The position numbers and the translations under genes are program-made. A model generated the notes under the pieces. That model was not told the origin of the DNA and searched no databases. It was given only the letters and a program-made list of their open reading frames with translations. Source: Symsagittifera roscoffensis (lineage: Eukaryota; Xenacoelomorpha; Acoela; Convolutidae). Taken from it: a stretch of 64,000 bases of DNA. The stretch lies in NCBI RefSeq assembly GCF_963678635.1, contig NC_087065.1:19357623-19421622 (forward strand). Reading direction: 5' to 3'. Positions 1 to 12,696 of the stretch are shown here, piece by piece. Within the stretch, counting starts at the first letter, position 1; every line of letters starts with the position of its first letter.

Positions 1-889
1 CTGGCGCTCAGCATGGCAAATAATTTTTGGTCTGGGAGGGTTTTTCAAATTGAAATAATTATTTGAGACTAGCACTCAGCGTGGTACGTTTTTTTTTAAA
101 AATTTTCAATGAGTTTTTCTGATTGAAAAGATAGGCCAAAACAGGCAGTCATCATGGCAAATAGTTTTCAGACTTAGCAGAATTTTTTTATTCTTAGTAA
201 GTGACCGGGACTGGAACTTAGCACTACATATTATTTTCAGTCTTATCAAAATTTATTTGTTTCAAAATATTGGCCAAGGATTGTCACTCAGCATGACGAA
301 ATTTTTTCGGTCGTCTCGGATACTTTTGATTCAATATAAGCTGCCTGGACTTGCCCTCAGCATAGCGAATGCTTTTTGATCTTCTCTGAATGTTTTTGGT
401 GAAAATGAAAGGAAAAGACGGTTGATTAGCATAACAAAATGCTTGCCGTTTTTTGAGAAAATTTTTAGTTGAAACTGGCCGGGACTGGCTCTCAGAATGG
501 CGTAAAAGTTTTCGCGAAGTTGTGATTTTAAAAAAGTGGAAGGAACTGGCACTAAGCATGGCAGGTACTTTCGTTCTTCTCGGAATTTATTTATTTGCAA
601 TTACTTTCCCGGACTAGCACTTAGCTTGGCGAATCGTTAATGGTCCTCACGGAAATTAATGGTTTGGAATCAAGGGCCGGGACTGGCTCTCAGCATAGTA
701 AAAAAATTTCGGTTCTTTCTGAACTTGTTAAAGTGAAAAAGAGGGCCGACACTGGCACTCATCATGTTAACTATTTTTCGGTCTTCTCGGAAACAATTTA
801 ATTTCAATGAGTGAATGCAATTTTCAATGCATTGGCAGGCTTGCAGCATGGTAAAGGAGTTTCAATTTTTCGGTAATACTAAGCATGTC

Positions 890-1590
890 AATTTAAATTA
901 TCCGGACAAAACGAACAAAATTTGAAATTTCGAACACGTTTTTCTCGAATTGGGTTGAGTTTAGACAAAAAGTGAACCAAACAAAATTAGCTTGTAATTT
1001 CATCAGAATTGGTATGGTGCATTTTCTTCTCCGAAATTGTCAACCAAACATTAACCCTAACATGGGTCACTTTGGGTTTTTCTAATTAATCAGAAACTGC
1101 GCTGAAATTACTTTGTTAATTGATGGGATAATTGTATCACAAGAAATCTCTTAAACATCCCAACAAAGTTCTACGAGGGTTGAATCTTCAAAAACCCGTA
1201 TAAGAGAAAATTTTTTTACTTGATAACCAAGAACAGTGCTTTTTATTATATAAAATCCAAAATCTTTGTTCAAAAACAAATTTTAAACAGTTTAGTCAAG
1301 TTTTTGGAATTTAACTCTAGTAGAAATTTGAGGCTTCTCTTGATATAATTATCCCATCAATTAACAAAATAGTTTCAGCGTAGTTTCTGATTAATTAGAA
1401 AAACTCAAAGTGAACCATTTTTAGGGTTAGATTTTGGTTGAGAGTTTCGGAGAAGAAAGTGCACCATACTATTTCTGATGAAATTCTCAGCAACTTTTGT
1501 TCTGTTCACTTTTTGTCTAATCTTTACCCAATTCGAGTAAAACGCGTTTGAAATTTCAAGTTTTGTTCGTTTTGCCCGGATAATTTAAAT
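890..1590. mobile_element. ~700-bp foldback (inverted-repeat) element, copy 1
   Basis: Two long arms, about 890-1165 and 1322-1590, are imperfect inverted complements separated by a ~150-bp AT-rich spacer. The ends read TATCCGGACAAAACGAACAA on the left and the complement of TATCCGGGCAAAACGAACAA on the right. Each end is flanked by ATTTAAAT, which is either an 8-bp target-site duplication or, because it is palindromic, part of the arms. The element interrupts satellite monomers and has no coding capacity, so it is best described as a MITE or foldback transposon of unknown superfamily. Confidence 0.8.
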
Positions 1591-3456
1591 CAGCACTTTG
1601 AGTCGTTTGAAATAAATGGCTGGGACTGACACTCGGCATGGCAAATGGGTTTCGTTTTTATGCTATTTTTTTCTAAACTAAAGGCCAAGACTGGCAATTA
1701 GCAAAGCAAATAATTTTCGATTTTTTTTGGAATTTAGATACTTGAAACAAGTGGCCGGGACTAGCTCTCGGAATAGCAATTTGTCTTCGGTCTTCTCGGA
1801 AAACATTTCTTTGCATTAAGTGACCGGGATTGGCATTCTGTATGACTAGTGTTTTTCGGTCTACTCGGACTTCATTTGTTTGCGATAAGTAGCCGGGCTC
1901 AGCACTCAGATGGCGAATCAATTTTGGTCTTCTCGGAATTTATTGATTTGGAATCAATAGCCGGAACTGGCTCTCAGCATGGTAAATGACTTAAGGTTTT
2001 CTCTGAAACAGTTTACTTGCAATGAGTGGCTGGGACTAGAGTGGCTCGCAGCATGAGTGGCTCGCAGCATGGTAAAGGAGCTTCAATCAACTCGGTAATA
2101 ATACATTTGAAACAAATGGCTAAGAGTGGCACTCAGCATGGCAAATGGTTTCCGTTTTTATTGGAAATTTTTTGAAACAAAACCAAAACTGGTAGTTAGC
2201 AAATCAGAAAAATTTCGAGCTTTTTGAAATTGACTATTTGCATTAAGTGGCTCAATGAATGATTTTCGGCCTCCGAAAGTTAATTAATTCAATTAAATGG
2301 CCGGGATTGGCACTCAGTATTAGAAATAGTTATTGGTCTTCTTGTTTTTTGATTGTTTAAAAATGACCCCGACTGGCAGTCAGCATGGCATGTGCTTCTC
2401 GATTTTCACAATTTTTTTAAATTTGAAATTGTAGGCCAAGACTGGAAATTAGCATGGCAAAATGACTTCGGTTTTTTTCGGAAGTAAATTATCTGAAAAA
2501 AGTGGCCGGGAAAAAATGATTTTCAAATTTCTCGGAATTTTTTTTCATTTGAAACAAATGGCCGGTACTGGCGCTCAGCATGGCAAATAATTTTTGGTCT
2601 GGGAGGGTTTTTCAAATTGAAATAATTATTTGAGACTAGCACTCAGCGTGGTACGTTTTTTTTTAAAAATTTTCAATGAGTTTTTCTGATTGAAAAGATA
2701 GTCCAAAACAGGCAGTCATCATGGCAAATAGTTTTCAGACTTAGCAGAATTTTTTTATTCTTAGTAAGTGACCGGGACTGGAACTTAGCACTACATATTA
2801 TTTTCAGTCTTATCAAAATTTATTTGTTTCAAAATATTGGCCAAGGATTGTCACTCAGCATGACGAAATTTTTTCGGTCGTCTCGGATACTTTTGATTCA
2901 ATATAAGCTGCCTGGACTTGCCCTCAGCATAGCGAATGCTTTTTGATCTTCTCTGAATGTTTTTGGTGAAAATGAAAGGAAAAGACGGTTGATTAGCATA
3001 ACAAAATGCTTGCCGTTTTTTGAGAAAATTTTTAGTTGAAACTGGCCGGGACTGGCTCTCAGAATGGCGTAAAAGTTTTCGCGAAGTTGTGATTTTAAAA
3101 AAGTGGAAGGAACTGGCACTAAGCATGGCAGGTACTTTCGTTCTTCTCGGAATTTATTTATTTGCAATTACTTTCCCGGACTAGCACTTAGCTTGGCGAA
3201 TCGTTAATGGTCCTCACGGAAATTAATGGTTTGGAATCAAGGGCCGGGACTGGCTCTCAGCATATTAAAAAAATTTCGGTTCTTTCTGAACTTGTTAAAG
3301 TGAAAAAGAGGGCCGACACTGGCACTCATCATGTTAACTATTTTTCGGTCTTCTCGGAAACAATTTAATTTCAATGAGTGAATGCAATTTTCAATGCATT
3401 GGCAGGCTTGCAGCATGGTAAAGGAGTTTCAATTTTTCGGTAATACTAAGCATGTC

Positions 3457-4156
3457 AATTTAAATTATCCGGACAAAACGAACAAAATTTGAAATTTCGA
3501 ACACGTTTTTCTCGAATTGGGTTGAGTTTAGACAAAAAGTGAACAAACAAAATTAGCTTGTAATTTCATCAGAATTGGTATGGTGCATTTTCTTCTCCGA
3601 AATTGTCAACCAAACATTAACCCTAACATGGGTCACTTTGGGTTTTTCTAATTAATCAGAAACTGCGCTGAAATTACTTTGTTAATTGATGGGATAATTG
3701 TATCACAAGAAATCTCTTAAACATCCCAACAAAGTTCTACGAGGGTTGAATCTTCAAAAACCCGTATAAGAGAAAATTTTTTTACTTGATAACCAAGAAC
3801 AGTGCTTTTTATTATATAAAATCCAAAATCTTTGTTCAAAAACAAATTTTAAACAGTTTAGTCAAGTTTTTGGAATTTAACTCTAGTAGAAATTTGAGGC
3901 TTCTCTTGATATAATTATCCCATCAATTAACAAAATAGTTTCAGCGTAGTTTCTGATTAATTAGAAAAACCCAAAGTGAACCATTTTTAGGGTTAGATTT
4001 TGGTTGAGAGTTTCGGAGAAGAAAGTGCACCATACTATTTCTGATGAAATTCTCAGCAACTTTTGTTCTGTTCACTTTTTGTCTAATCTTTACCCAATTC
4101 GAGTAAAACGCGTTTGAAATTTCAAGTTTTGTTCGTTTTGCCCGGATAATTTTAAT
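3457..4156. mobile_element. ~700-bp foldback element, copy 2
   Basis: This copy of the 890-1590 element sits 2,567 bp downstream in the same satellite context. It was therefore carried along by the higher-order duplication rather than inserted independently. Small differences (an A lost near 3543, one base in the right-hand ATTTAAAT) postdate the duplication. Confidence 0.8.
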
Positions 4157-7100
4157 CAGCACTTTGAGTCGTTTGAAATAAATGGCTGGGACTGACACTC
4201 GGCATGGCAAATGGGTTTCGTTTTTATGCTATTTTTTTCTAAACTAAAGGCCAAGACTGGCAATTAGCAAGGCAAATAATTTTCGATTTTTTTTGGAATT
4301 TAGATACTTGAAACAAGTGGCCGGGACTAGCTCTCGGAATAGCAATTTGTCTTCGGTCTTCTCGGAAAACATTTCTTTGCATTAAGTGACCGGGATTGGC
4401 ATTCTGTATGACTAGTGTTTTTCGGTCTACTCGGACTTCATTTGTTTGCGATAAGTAGCCGGGCTCAGCACTCAGATGGCGAATCAATTTTGGTCTTCTC
4501 GGAATTTATTGATTTGGAATCAATAGCCGGAACTGGCTCTCAGCATGGTAAATGACTTAAGGTTTTCTCTGAAACAGTTTACTTGCAATGAGTGGCTGGG
4601 ACTAGAGTGGCTCGCAGCATGAGTGGCTCGCAGCATGGTAAAGGAGCTTCAATCAACTCGGTAATAATACATTTGAAACAAATGGCTAAGAGTGGCACTC
4701 AGCATGGCAAATGGTTTCCGTTTTTATTGGAAATTTTTTGAAACAAAACCAAAACTGGCAGTTAGCAAATCAGAAAAATTTCGAGCTTTTTGAAATTGAC
4801 TATTTGCATTAAGTGGCCGGGATTGTCTCTGAGCATTGTGAAAACTCTTTGGTCATCTGGTTAATTATTGATTAGATTGATTGGCCGGGACTGCTTCTCA
4901 GCTTATTAAATGGCTTTCAGTTTTGGTAGAAATTGTTTAATTGAAAGAAATTGCCGGTACTGGCGCTCAGCGTGGCAAACAGAATTTGGTCGTCTTGGCA
5001 TTTTTTTGATTGAAGATAGTGTCTGGGACTGGCACTCACCTTAGTAAACACATTTCATTTTTCTCGGAAATTATTTGTTTGAGTTGAAAGTCCAAAACGT
5101 GCAACCAGCATGGTGAACAGTTTTCAGTCTTGGAATTTTCCTGTTTTAAATGAAAAGCACTCAGCACGGGAATGGTTTCTGGTTTTCTGGGAAAAAAAAC
5201 TATTTGAAATTAAAGGACAAGACATCATTTAATAAATGAAGTCAAATGGTTTTCGGTTTGTTCGGAAAAATTTTTGTAAAAATTTATAGACGGGAGTGTC
5301 TTCTGGCAAATTAATTAATTGCAAAAAAAAGTCGGGACTGGCACCAAACTTGCTGAAAGATTTTGAATCCTCTCGAAGTTTTTTTATTTAGAAACGAATT
5401 GGGATGGACGCTCAGCTTGGTAGTTACTTTTCGTTCTTCTCGGTATTTTTAATTGAAATAAACATCAGGGACTGGCTCTCAGCATAGTAAATGATTTTCG
5501 GTTTTCTTTGAACTTGTTAAACTGAAAAAGACGGCCGGGACTGGCGCTCATCATGTTAACTATTTTTCGGTCTTCTCGGAAACAATTTAATTTCAATGAG
5601 TGGCCCGGACAGAACTCAGCATGTTGAACCGTTTTCGATTCTCTCGGAGTTTTTGATTTGGAAGAAAAAAACCTAAAAACACCTTGACTGGCTCTCGACT
5701 TGGTAATTGGTTTTTGGTTTTCTCGATTTTTTTTAATTGAATTAAATTGCTGGAATTGGCACTAAATTTGGCAAATAGTTTTCGGTCTTCTCGTTGACTA
5801 ATTATTTGTCAAAATGGGCCGGTTGAATTGCATGGTGAATCGTTTGGCGAATCGAACTAATTCCTTTCAAAAATTATTGATTTTGAATAAATAACAGAGA
5901 CTGGCTCGCAGCATGGTAAAAGAGTGTCAGTTTTCTATGTATTGAATCGTTTGGATTAAATGGCTAGGAGTGGCACTCAACATGGCTAAAGATTTTCTTT
6001 TTTATTGGAAATTTTTTTGAAACAAAAGGCCAAGACTGCCAATCAGCAAGACAAAACATTTTCGATCTTTTTGGAAATTAGATATTTGAAGTTAGTGGCC
6101 GGTACTGACTCTCGGAATGGCAATTCGTTTTCGGTCTTCTCGGAAACTGTTAAATTACATTAAGTGGCCGGGATTGGTTCTGAACATGATGAATAATTTT
6201 CGGTCATCTGGCTTATTATTTATTGAAATAATTGGCAAGGAATGATTCTCAGCTTATTAAACTGCTTTCAGTTTTGTCAGAAAGTATTTGATTGAAAGAA
6301 ATAGCCGATATTGGCGCTTGGCCAGGCAAACATTTTTTGGTCTTATTGGTGTTTCTTTGATTGAAGGGACTGGCACTCGTCATGGTAAACAAATTTCGAT
6401 TTTCTCGCAAATTAATTATTTGAAATGGAAGTTCAAAACTGGCAACCAGCATGGGACTGGCAGTCAGCATGGCGAATGGGTTTCGTTCTTCCCGGAAAAA
6501 GTTAGTTGAAAAAAAGGGCAAGAGTAGCAATTCCCATGACAAACAATTTTGTTTTTTGAGAAATTGATGTTTCGATATAAGTCTTTTGAGAAGCTGTTCA
6601 TTTGAAATGATTGCTGGGAGTGGCTCTCATCATGGTAAATGGTTTTCGGTTTTCTGGGTAAATATTTTATTGAAGTAAATGGGCAATACTGGTGGTCAGC
6701 AAAGCAAATGAATCGGTTTTCTCGGATATTTTGTTTAGTTGAAGTGAAAATTTAAGACAGGCAATCAGCATGGCCAATACTTTCTATTCCTTTTGAAAAT
6801 TGTTTGTTTTAAAAAAGCTGCCGGGACTGGTTCTCAGCATGATAAATTGTTTTCCATTTTATTGGAAAATATTTATTTAAAAATAAAGGCCCAGATTAGC
6901 AATCAGCCAGGCAAATTGTTTTTGGGTTTTTGGGAAGTTGTTTATTTGAAATGTTTGGCTGGGACTGGCAATCAGCATGGCAAACAGTTTTGGGTTTTCG
7001 CGGAAATTTTTTGTTGCAAATAAGTGCCTAAGGTTGGCACACTGCATGGTAAATGCTTTTTGGTTCTCTCGAAATTTTGTGAATTCAAATTAGTGGCCGG

Positions 7101-9080
7101 GACTGGCATTTAGCATAAGCAACAGCATTCGTTCTTCTGTGATATTTATTGTTTGATGTAATTTCCAAAACTGACACTCAGTATGGCAAACAAATCTAGT
7201 TCTTCTCGGAAATTTTTCTACTTGAAACAAATGACTGGGACTGGCAGTCAACATGGCAAATGGTTTCCCAATTTATCGAAAAAAAACTTTTTTTGAAAAA
7301 ATTAAGACCAAAACTAGCAATCAGTAAGGCAGAATTATTCGGTTTTTTGGGAAGTTGTTTTTTTGAAATGCTTTCTCCGTGGTAGCACTCAGCATGGCAA
7401 ACAGTTTTATGTCCTTTCCGAGTTTTTTTAGTTTCAAATAAATACTCGGAGCTGGCACTCGACATGGCAAATGGTTTTTATTTTTCTCGAAAAATCTATG
7501 TTTCAAATTAATGGCGGGACGGGCACTTAGCATGGTAAACAGTTTTGTGTCTTCTCGGAATTTTTTTAAATTAAAAAAATCCCGGGCCTAGCATGGCAAA
7601 CAGTTTTTGATCCTCTCGAAATTTGTGTTTTAATTAAGTACACGGGGCTGGCAATCGGCGGGCAAATGGTTTTTGGTCTTCTCGAAAAATATTGACTTAA
7701 ATGAATACCGGGGAATTGCACACAGCATGGCGATTTTATTTGGTCTTTTCGGAAAATACGTTTTCTTGAAGTAATTGGCTTGGGTTGGCACTCAGCATGG
7801 CAAAAGATTCTCCGTTTTCTCGAAAACATTCATTTGAAAAAAAAATGCGAGACTTGCAATCAAAAAGACAGTTTTTTTTTTGGTTTTTTGAGAAGTTTTT
7901 TTTTTGAGTTGTTTGGCCGGGACTAGCGCTCAGCATGGCAAATAATTTTCCATTTTCTCGAAAATTGTTCACTTGAAAAAAAGGCGCCACTTGAAATCAG
8001 TAAGACAATTTTTTTTCAGTTTTTTTGGGAAGTGTCTTGTTGCTTACTTGAAATGTTTGACCGCGACTGTCACTCAGCATGACAAGCAGCTTTCGGTCAT
8101 TTTCGTTTTTTTACTTTAAAGATTAACGCTGGGCTTGGCACTCAGCAGGATAAATGGTTTTTGGTCTTCTCAAAGTTTCGATATTTCAAGTTATTAGCCG
8201 AGACTGGCACGTAGCATGGTAAGCAGTTTTCCGCCGTCTCCTCGGTTATTTTTTTTTTGAAGTAGTTTCCCGGATCTGGCACTCATCATGGCAAACAATT
8301 TTCTATCTTCTCGGAAGTTTTATTTTAAATAAGAGTCCGGGGCAATGGCAAATGGTTTTGAGTCTTCTCGAAATTTCGATATTTCAAATTAATGGCCATG
8401 ACTGGCACTTAGCATGGCAAACAGTTTTCGGTCTTCTCTGAAATTGTTTAATTGAAACATATTCCCGTGACGACTGGCACTCAGCATGGTAAACAGTTTT
8501 CAGTCTTCTCGGAGTTTTTTTCAAACAAGTGACAGGAATTGGCACTCAGCATGGCATATGGTTTTCGCTCTTCTCGGAAATTTTTGATTTGAAATAAATG
8601 GCCGAGAATCGCAGTCAGCATGGCGAGTGGTTTTTGGTTTTCTCAGAAAATTTTTTGTTTCGAAGTAAGTGGCCGTGACCGGCACTCAGCAAAGCGAAAG
8701 GTGTTCGGTCTTCTCTGAACTTTTTGAATGAAAAAAAAACCGGGACTGCAAGTCCCTCAGCATGTCAAATGTTTTTCGATTTTCGCGGAAACTTTTTAAT
8801 TCAAATAAAAGGTCGGGACTTGCAGTCCGCATGACAAATAGCTTTCGGCCTAGTCGGAAGTTATTTATTTGAAATATGTGGTCGGGGCTTGCACTCAGCA
8901 TGGTAAGATATTCACTCGAAATAAAAGACCTATGCTGGGACTTAGCATGGTAAATGGTTTTCGCTTTTCTCGGAAGTTATTCAGTTTAAATAAAAGGCCC
9001 AGACAGACACTCAGCAGGGCAAATGGTATAGATCTTCTCTGAAATTATTATTTTTAAATTACATGGCTGGGACTGGCACT

Positions 9081-10925
9081 CAGCCTGCTAACAAATGGTG
9101 TTGGCGAACAACGGAGACTTGTTTGTCGGTGGAAATTGTTTACCATAGTTGCTGCCCATCCAGACCAGGATAGCAATTTTTCCTGTAGCAGCTAGACGAA
9201 CGAGTCCCTGAGATTTTATTATGGTTGATTACTTTAAAAATCGAATAGTGCTATTTTCTCAGTTGGCGGATTTTTCGAACTTTTTTTGGCGTAAAACAGT
9301 TGTTTGTCAATTCCATTTATAACTGATTTTTGAATAATGAAAACAATCAATTGAAAGACCTTAAAAATTATGGTTCAACGACATGGACCATGGAAATTTA
9401 TTGTATGATTTAATTTTTTTTGCCGAATTTTTTTTTGACCAAAATAGGTTGTCTATCCATGCAGACTATCTTGTTTTCCTATTTTCTTAACTTAGTAAAT
9501 TTGAGTAGAGCCAAATGACAGAAAATCAATTTTAAAATCAAACCCTAAGCTTGATTTTTGGCGTGTTATTTCTGGTAAACGAAAACAAAATAGCAAAATA
9601 AGTTTTTGGTTGTGTAATTTTGTTCTCTCCCTTATTATTCCTGGAAAGCTTTTGGTATCGAATTAAAAAAAAACAGAGTCTGTAATTTGGATACAGTTAG
9701 TGTTATGAACCCAGCGTTTTACTAAGTTCGCAGATTCAATAAGCTTCAATTTGCGGTTTGGGTCGAATGCTTAAAAGTTGTCAGTTTTGCGCGTCTTAAT
9801 GCAATTACTGGTCATAGAATCACAACCTCGGCCCGGGAAAAGACTTTGCGGGATTTCATCGGATTTTACGATTTGTCTGTGCCCTTTCAAATTTCTTGAT
9901 TGATCTCTTAGCTAGACTTTTTGAATGGTGGTATTATTAATATATCACTTTTAGAATCTCTTTTACAGTATAGAAGTTTCTATCTTTTCCTTTATCCTGT
10001 GAAATGTCATTGTTGTCTATTTTTTCAAGAATTCAGTCATGATTGGCTGAAATTTCAGTTACTCCGCGTTAAAGACGTTGCGACTATTTATCTGCATTAA
10101 AATCAATGTTACCAGTGAGTTTTGAATAATTTGGAAATATACTGGAAAAAAATGTATTTTTTTGTTGTCTATTAACAGTAAAACCTTCCCCTTGAATCGG
10201 TTTAACGAAGCGTTTTATTCAGGTTTATTGATTATGTCACGACAAAATGCTGTAAATGAAAATATTTTAACGCGAAAATATGAAAACTAAATTAAACTTT
10301 CGCAATTTGATTTTCGATTTGTTTGATTTGAAGAAAGTCGATTTTTCCTTAGTGAGACTTAAAATGAGAAACTGAACTCCAAATTTGAATTCAAAGTTTC
10401 TTTTTATTCAATTTTTTACCTGGTTATCTGGCATGGTTATTCGAAACTATCAAAATTTTGATGTAGGTAATTTGGCAAGCTGATTCTTAAAAAGAGGTGT
10501 TATGATTATTGTGGTTTTGGATTCGGTAACTTTGGATATTCACCTGTACTTCAGAATTTTATAGTCTTTCAAATAGTTTGGACTTATGCCTGAACAACTT
10601 TTCACATGTGATCAAAAATTCGCACCACTTTTATGGAAAAAATATTAACTTGACACGTTATGAATCAATGTAAACCTAATTTTCAGGTTTCAAACCAACA
10701 GATTAGACATAAACTGCAAATTATCGGCCACTAAATCAACAAAATTTTCGAGTCTCTGGAAGGAATGGGGTTTGTTATGGTTATCTGGCTTGAAAAACCT
10801 AATCAAACGAAACTTTGGCTTCCAGCGACGAGCTCAAATTTTGACTTGTGGGCAATTTAACTCTACGTAAAACATGATTATGACATTTGCCTCTTGTTGT
10901 ATATGATTAAGAGGTTCTTTTACAG
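9081..10925. other. Unique AT-rich spacer, no gene seen
   Basis: The satellite stops near 9080. The next 1.8 kb has no long open frame, no clear repeat unit and no recognisable RNA gene. It lies directly upstream of the tandem-duplicated 5' end of the receptor gene and could hold regulatory sequence, but I cannot point to a specific element. Confidence 0.5.
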
Positions 10926-11318
10926 CTTGAATTAGTCCGAAAGGAATGAACTGTTTCTAATTTGACCCGAGGATTAGAATTTGCAGCCGAATTCTCAGAA
11001 CAATTTGCAGGTTGCAACTTTCGAATAGTTCGAACTGTTAACAACTTCGGAATCTACATATACTGCAACACTATTTTTCATTTAACAACTTAATCCAATT
11101 AATCCAATTCTTTTGTTTCTAATTTGACCCGAGGATTAGAATTTGCAGCCGAATTCTCAGAACAATTTGCAGGTTGCAACTTTCGAGTAGTTCGAACTGC
11201 TAACAACTTCGGAATCTACATATACTGCAACACTATTTTTCATTTAACAACTTAATCCAATTAATCCAATTCCTTTAAGCGTTTTGTTGTTTAATTTCCT
11301 TGTTTGATTACCGTTAAA

Positions 11319-11431
11319 ATGATGGTACTAAACGTAAGCAACCAAGATGAGATGGTTCCAAACTGCAATCATCAGACAAGGATATCTCCGAACAGCAACG
11401 GAAACGTTATTTTCCACCCGGCAACTTGAAT
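11319..11431 (+). pseudogene. Truncated copy 1 of the receptor start (ATG plus ~35 codons)
   Basis: The open frame starts ATGATGGTACTAAACGTAAG and is identical to the start of the intact exon at 12049. It loses homology after the codons for FHP and ends at a TGA right afterwards. It is a by-product of the 365-bp tandem duplication. Each copy has a usable-looking donor (AAC|GTAAGC) a few codons after the ATG, so it could also act as a very short alternative first exon. I favour the truncated-copy reading. Confidence 0.7.
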
Positions 11432-11683
11432 TAGTTCGAACTTGAATTACAACTTGAATTAGTTCGAAAGGAATGAATTGTTTTTAATTTGACCCGAGGA
11501 TTAGAATTTGCAGCCGAATTCTCAGAACAATTTGCAGGTTGCAACTTTCGAATAGTTCGAACTGTTAACAACTTCGGAATCTACATATACTGCAACACTA
11601 TTTTTCATTTAACAACTTAATCCAATTAATCCAATTCCTTTAAGCGTTTTGTTGTTTAATTTCCTTGTTTGATTACCGTTAAA

Positions 11684-11796
11684 ATGATGGTACTAAACGT
11701 AAGCAACCAAGATGAGATGGTTCCAAACTGCAATCATCAGACAAGGATATCTCCGAACAGCAACGGAAACGTTATTTTCCACCCGGCAACTTGAAT
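11684..11796 (+). pseudogene. Truncated copy 2 of the receptor start
   Basis: It has the same structure as the copy 365 bp upstream: identical start region, break at the same CACCCGGC junction and the same early in-frame TGA. The two truncated copies share one breakpoint, so they arose from one event that was then amplified. Confidence 0.7.
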
Positions 11797-12048
11797 TAGT
11801 TCGAACTTGAATTACAACTTGAATTAGTTCGAAAGGAATGAATTGTTTCTAATTTGACCCGAGGATTAGAATTTGCAGCCGAATTCTCAGAACAATTTGC
11901 AGGTTGCAACTTTCGAATAGTTCGAACTGTTAACAACTTCGGAATCTACATATACTGCAACACTATTTTTTAATTAACAACTTAATCCAATTAATCCAAT
12001 TCCTTTAAGCGTTTTGTTGTTTAATTTCCTTGTTTGATTACCGTTAAA

Positions 12049-12696
12049 ATGATGGTACTAAACGTAAGCAACCAAGATGAGATGGTTCCAAACTGCAATC
12101 ATCAGACAAGGATATCTCCGAACAGCAACGGAAACGTTATTTTCCACCCGGCTGAAATTTCAAATGATCATAAGTTAGCCCGATCACGAAGTGTCACAAC
12201 TAGTTCAAAAAACGGGAAAAAGGATAATAGTTATTCAGTTTGTCATTCCGATGCGGTCAATGACATACAACACGGTAATGCCGTTAGCCCCGTTACTCAA
12301 GTTAATCAGCCCAATTTGGTTAATAATTGCTGTAAACTTAACCAATTTAATAAAGTTGCCCTCTTCAGACAGCAATCCAGACAAAAACCAGAGAAAAACC
12401 AAGATTTTTTCAGGAAGTTATCAAAAATGAGAAGACAGCCATCAAAGCGAAATAAGCAGTTATTGAATGCCAAAAGCAACAGTTACCAATTTTGTAATGA
12501 TCATACTTCAATTACCATTCCACAGACAGGCGAAAGTGATGTTAATAACGTGACCTCACTTTTACCGATAGATGGCGACAACAAGAACACATGTCACAGA
12601 AGCCGAACGTTTTCGAATAATTATCAACAGCAAGTGCAGCCACAATTTGAAAACCATACACACCTATACGACTGCTGTCGCTACTATTGTCCAAAA
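12049..12696 (+). CDS. Gr-like receptor, exon 1: long Asn/Ser-rich N-terminus
   Basis: First coding exon of the receptor gene (residues 1-216 of the proposed 730). The frame is open upstream to 12034, but the first ATG is at 12049 with a second directly after it. The product is hydrophilic and rich in Asn, Ser, Gln and Lys, with no membrane segment. It ends in a Cys/Tyr-rich patch (YDCCRYYCPK). A strong donor, CCAAAA|GTAAGT, closes it at phase 0, matching the phase-0 acceptor of the exon at 21690. Insect-type Grs usually have only a short cytosolic N-terminus before TM1, so this extension is unusual. The link to the downstream exons is inferred from phase and frame only. It could instead be a separate gene or a 5' piece of a different transcript. 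Confidence 0.65.

Larger units (their letters stand above)
1..4808 (+). repeat. 2,567-bp higher-order direct duplication inside the satellite
   Basis: Bases from 1 to about 2241 recur at 2568 to about 4808 at a constant offset of 2,567 bp. Only scattered differences are visible, such as one A missing near 3543, tagtaa/tattaa near 693/3263 and tttaaat/ttttaat at the foldback edge. The copies diverge after 2241/4808, so 2242-2567 is the part of the unit not present at the end of the second copy. Near identity beside strongly diverged monomers shows a recent duplication of a long block rather than of single monomers. Confidence 0.95.
1..9080. repeat. Degenerate ~70-80 bp satellite array
   Basis: More than 9 kb is made of diverged head-to-tail units. 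The consensus core reads roughly GGGACTGGCACTCAGCATGG, then CAAATGGTTTTCGGTCTTCTCGGAA, an AT-rich stretch and GAAATAAATGGCC. Spacing between successive core motifs is about 68-80 bp (for example near 8395, 8469, 8535, 8606 and 8677), implying on the order of a hundred units. Units diverge strongly between 1 and 6.5 kb and are more regular from 6.9 to 9.08 kb. The left edge is outside the window. The many short open frames here, mostly on the minus strand with a recurring 'MLSASP' peptide, are a by-product of the repeat and are not annotated as genes. Confidence 0.93.
10926..12150 (+). repeat. 365-bp tandem repeat containing the start of the receptor gene
   Basis: A unit beginning near GTTTCTAATTTGACCCGAGG starts at 10953, 11115, 11480 and 11845. 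The spacings are 162 (an internally deleted first unit), 365 and 365 bp. Each full unit ends with the start codon and first ~34 codons of the receptor exon: ATG at 11319, 11684 and 12049, again 365 bp apart. In the first two units the coding part breaks at CACCCGGC and runs into an in-frame TGA one codon later. Only the third continues into the full exon. The array has thus multiplied the presumed 5' leader and start region. Confidence 0.93.

Noticed and set aside
284..8901. Repeated minus-strand open frames with 'MLSASP' peptides in the satellite
   Set aside because: The recurrence follows from the ~70-80 bp DNA unit; frames shift between units, there are no splice sites, and the 2,567-bp duplicated block repeats the same frames exactly.
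6900..9080. Regular short repeats as a possible CRISPR-like array
   Set aside because: Units are degenerate along their whole length with no constant repeat/variable spacer split, and the surrounding sequence is a eukaryotic gene landscape.
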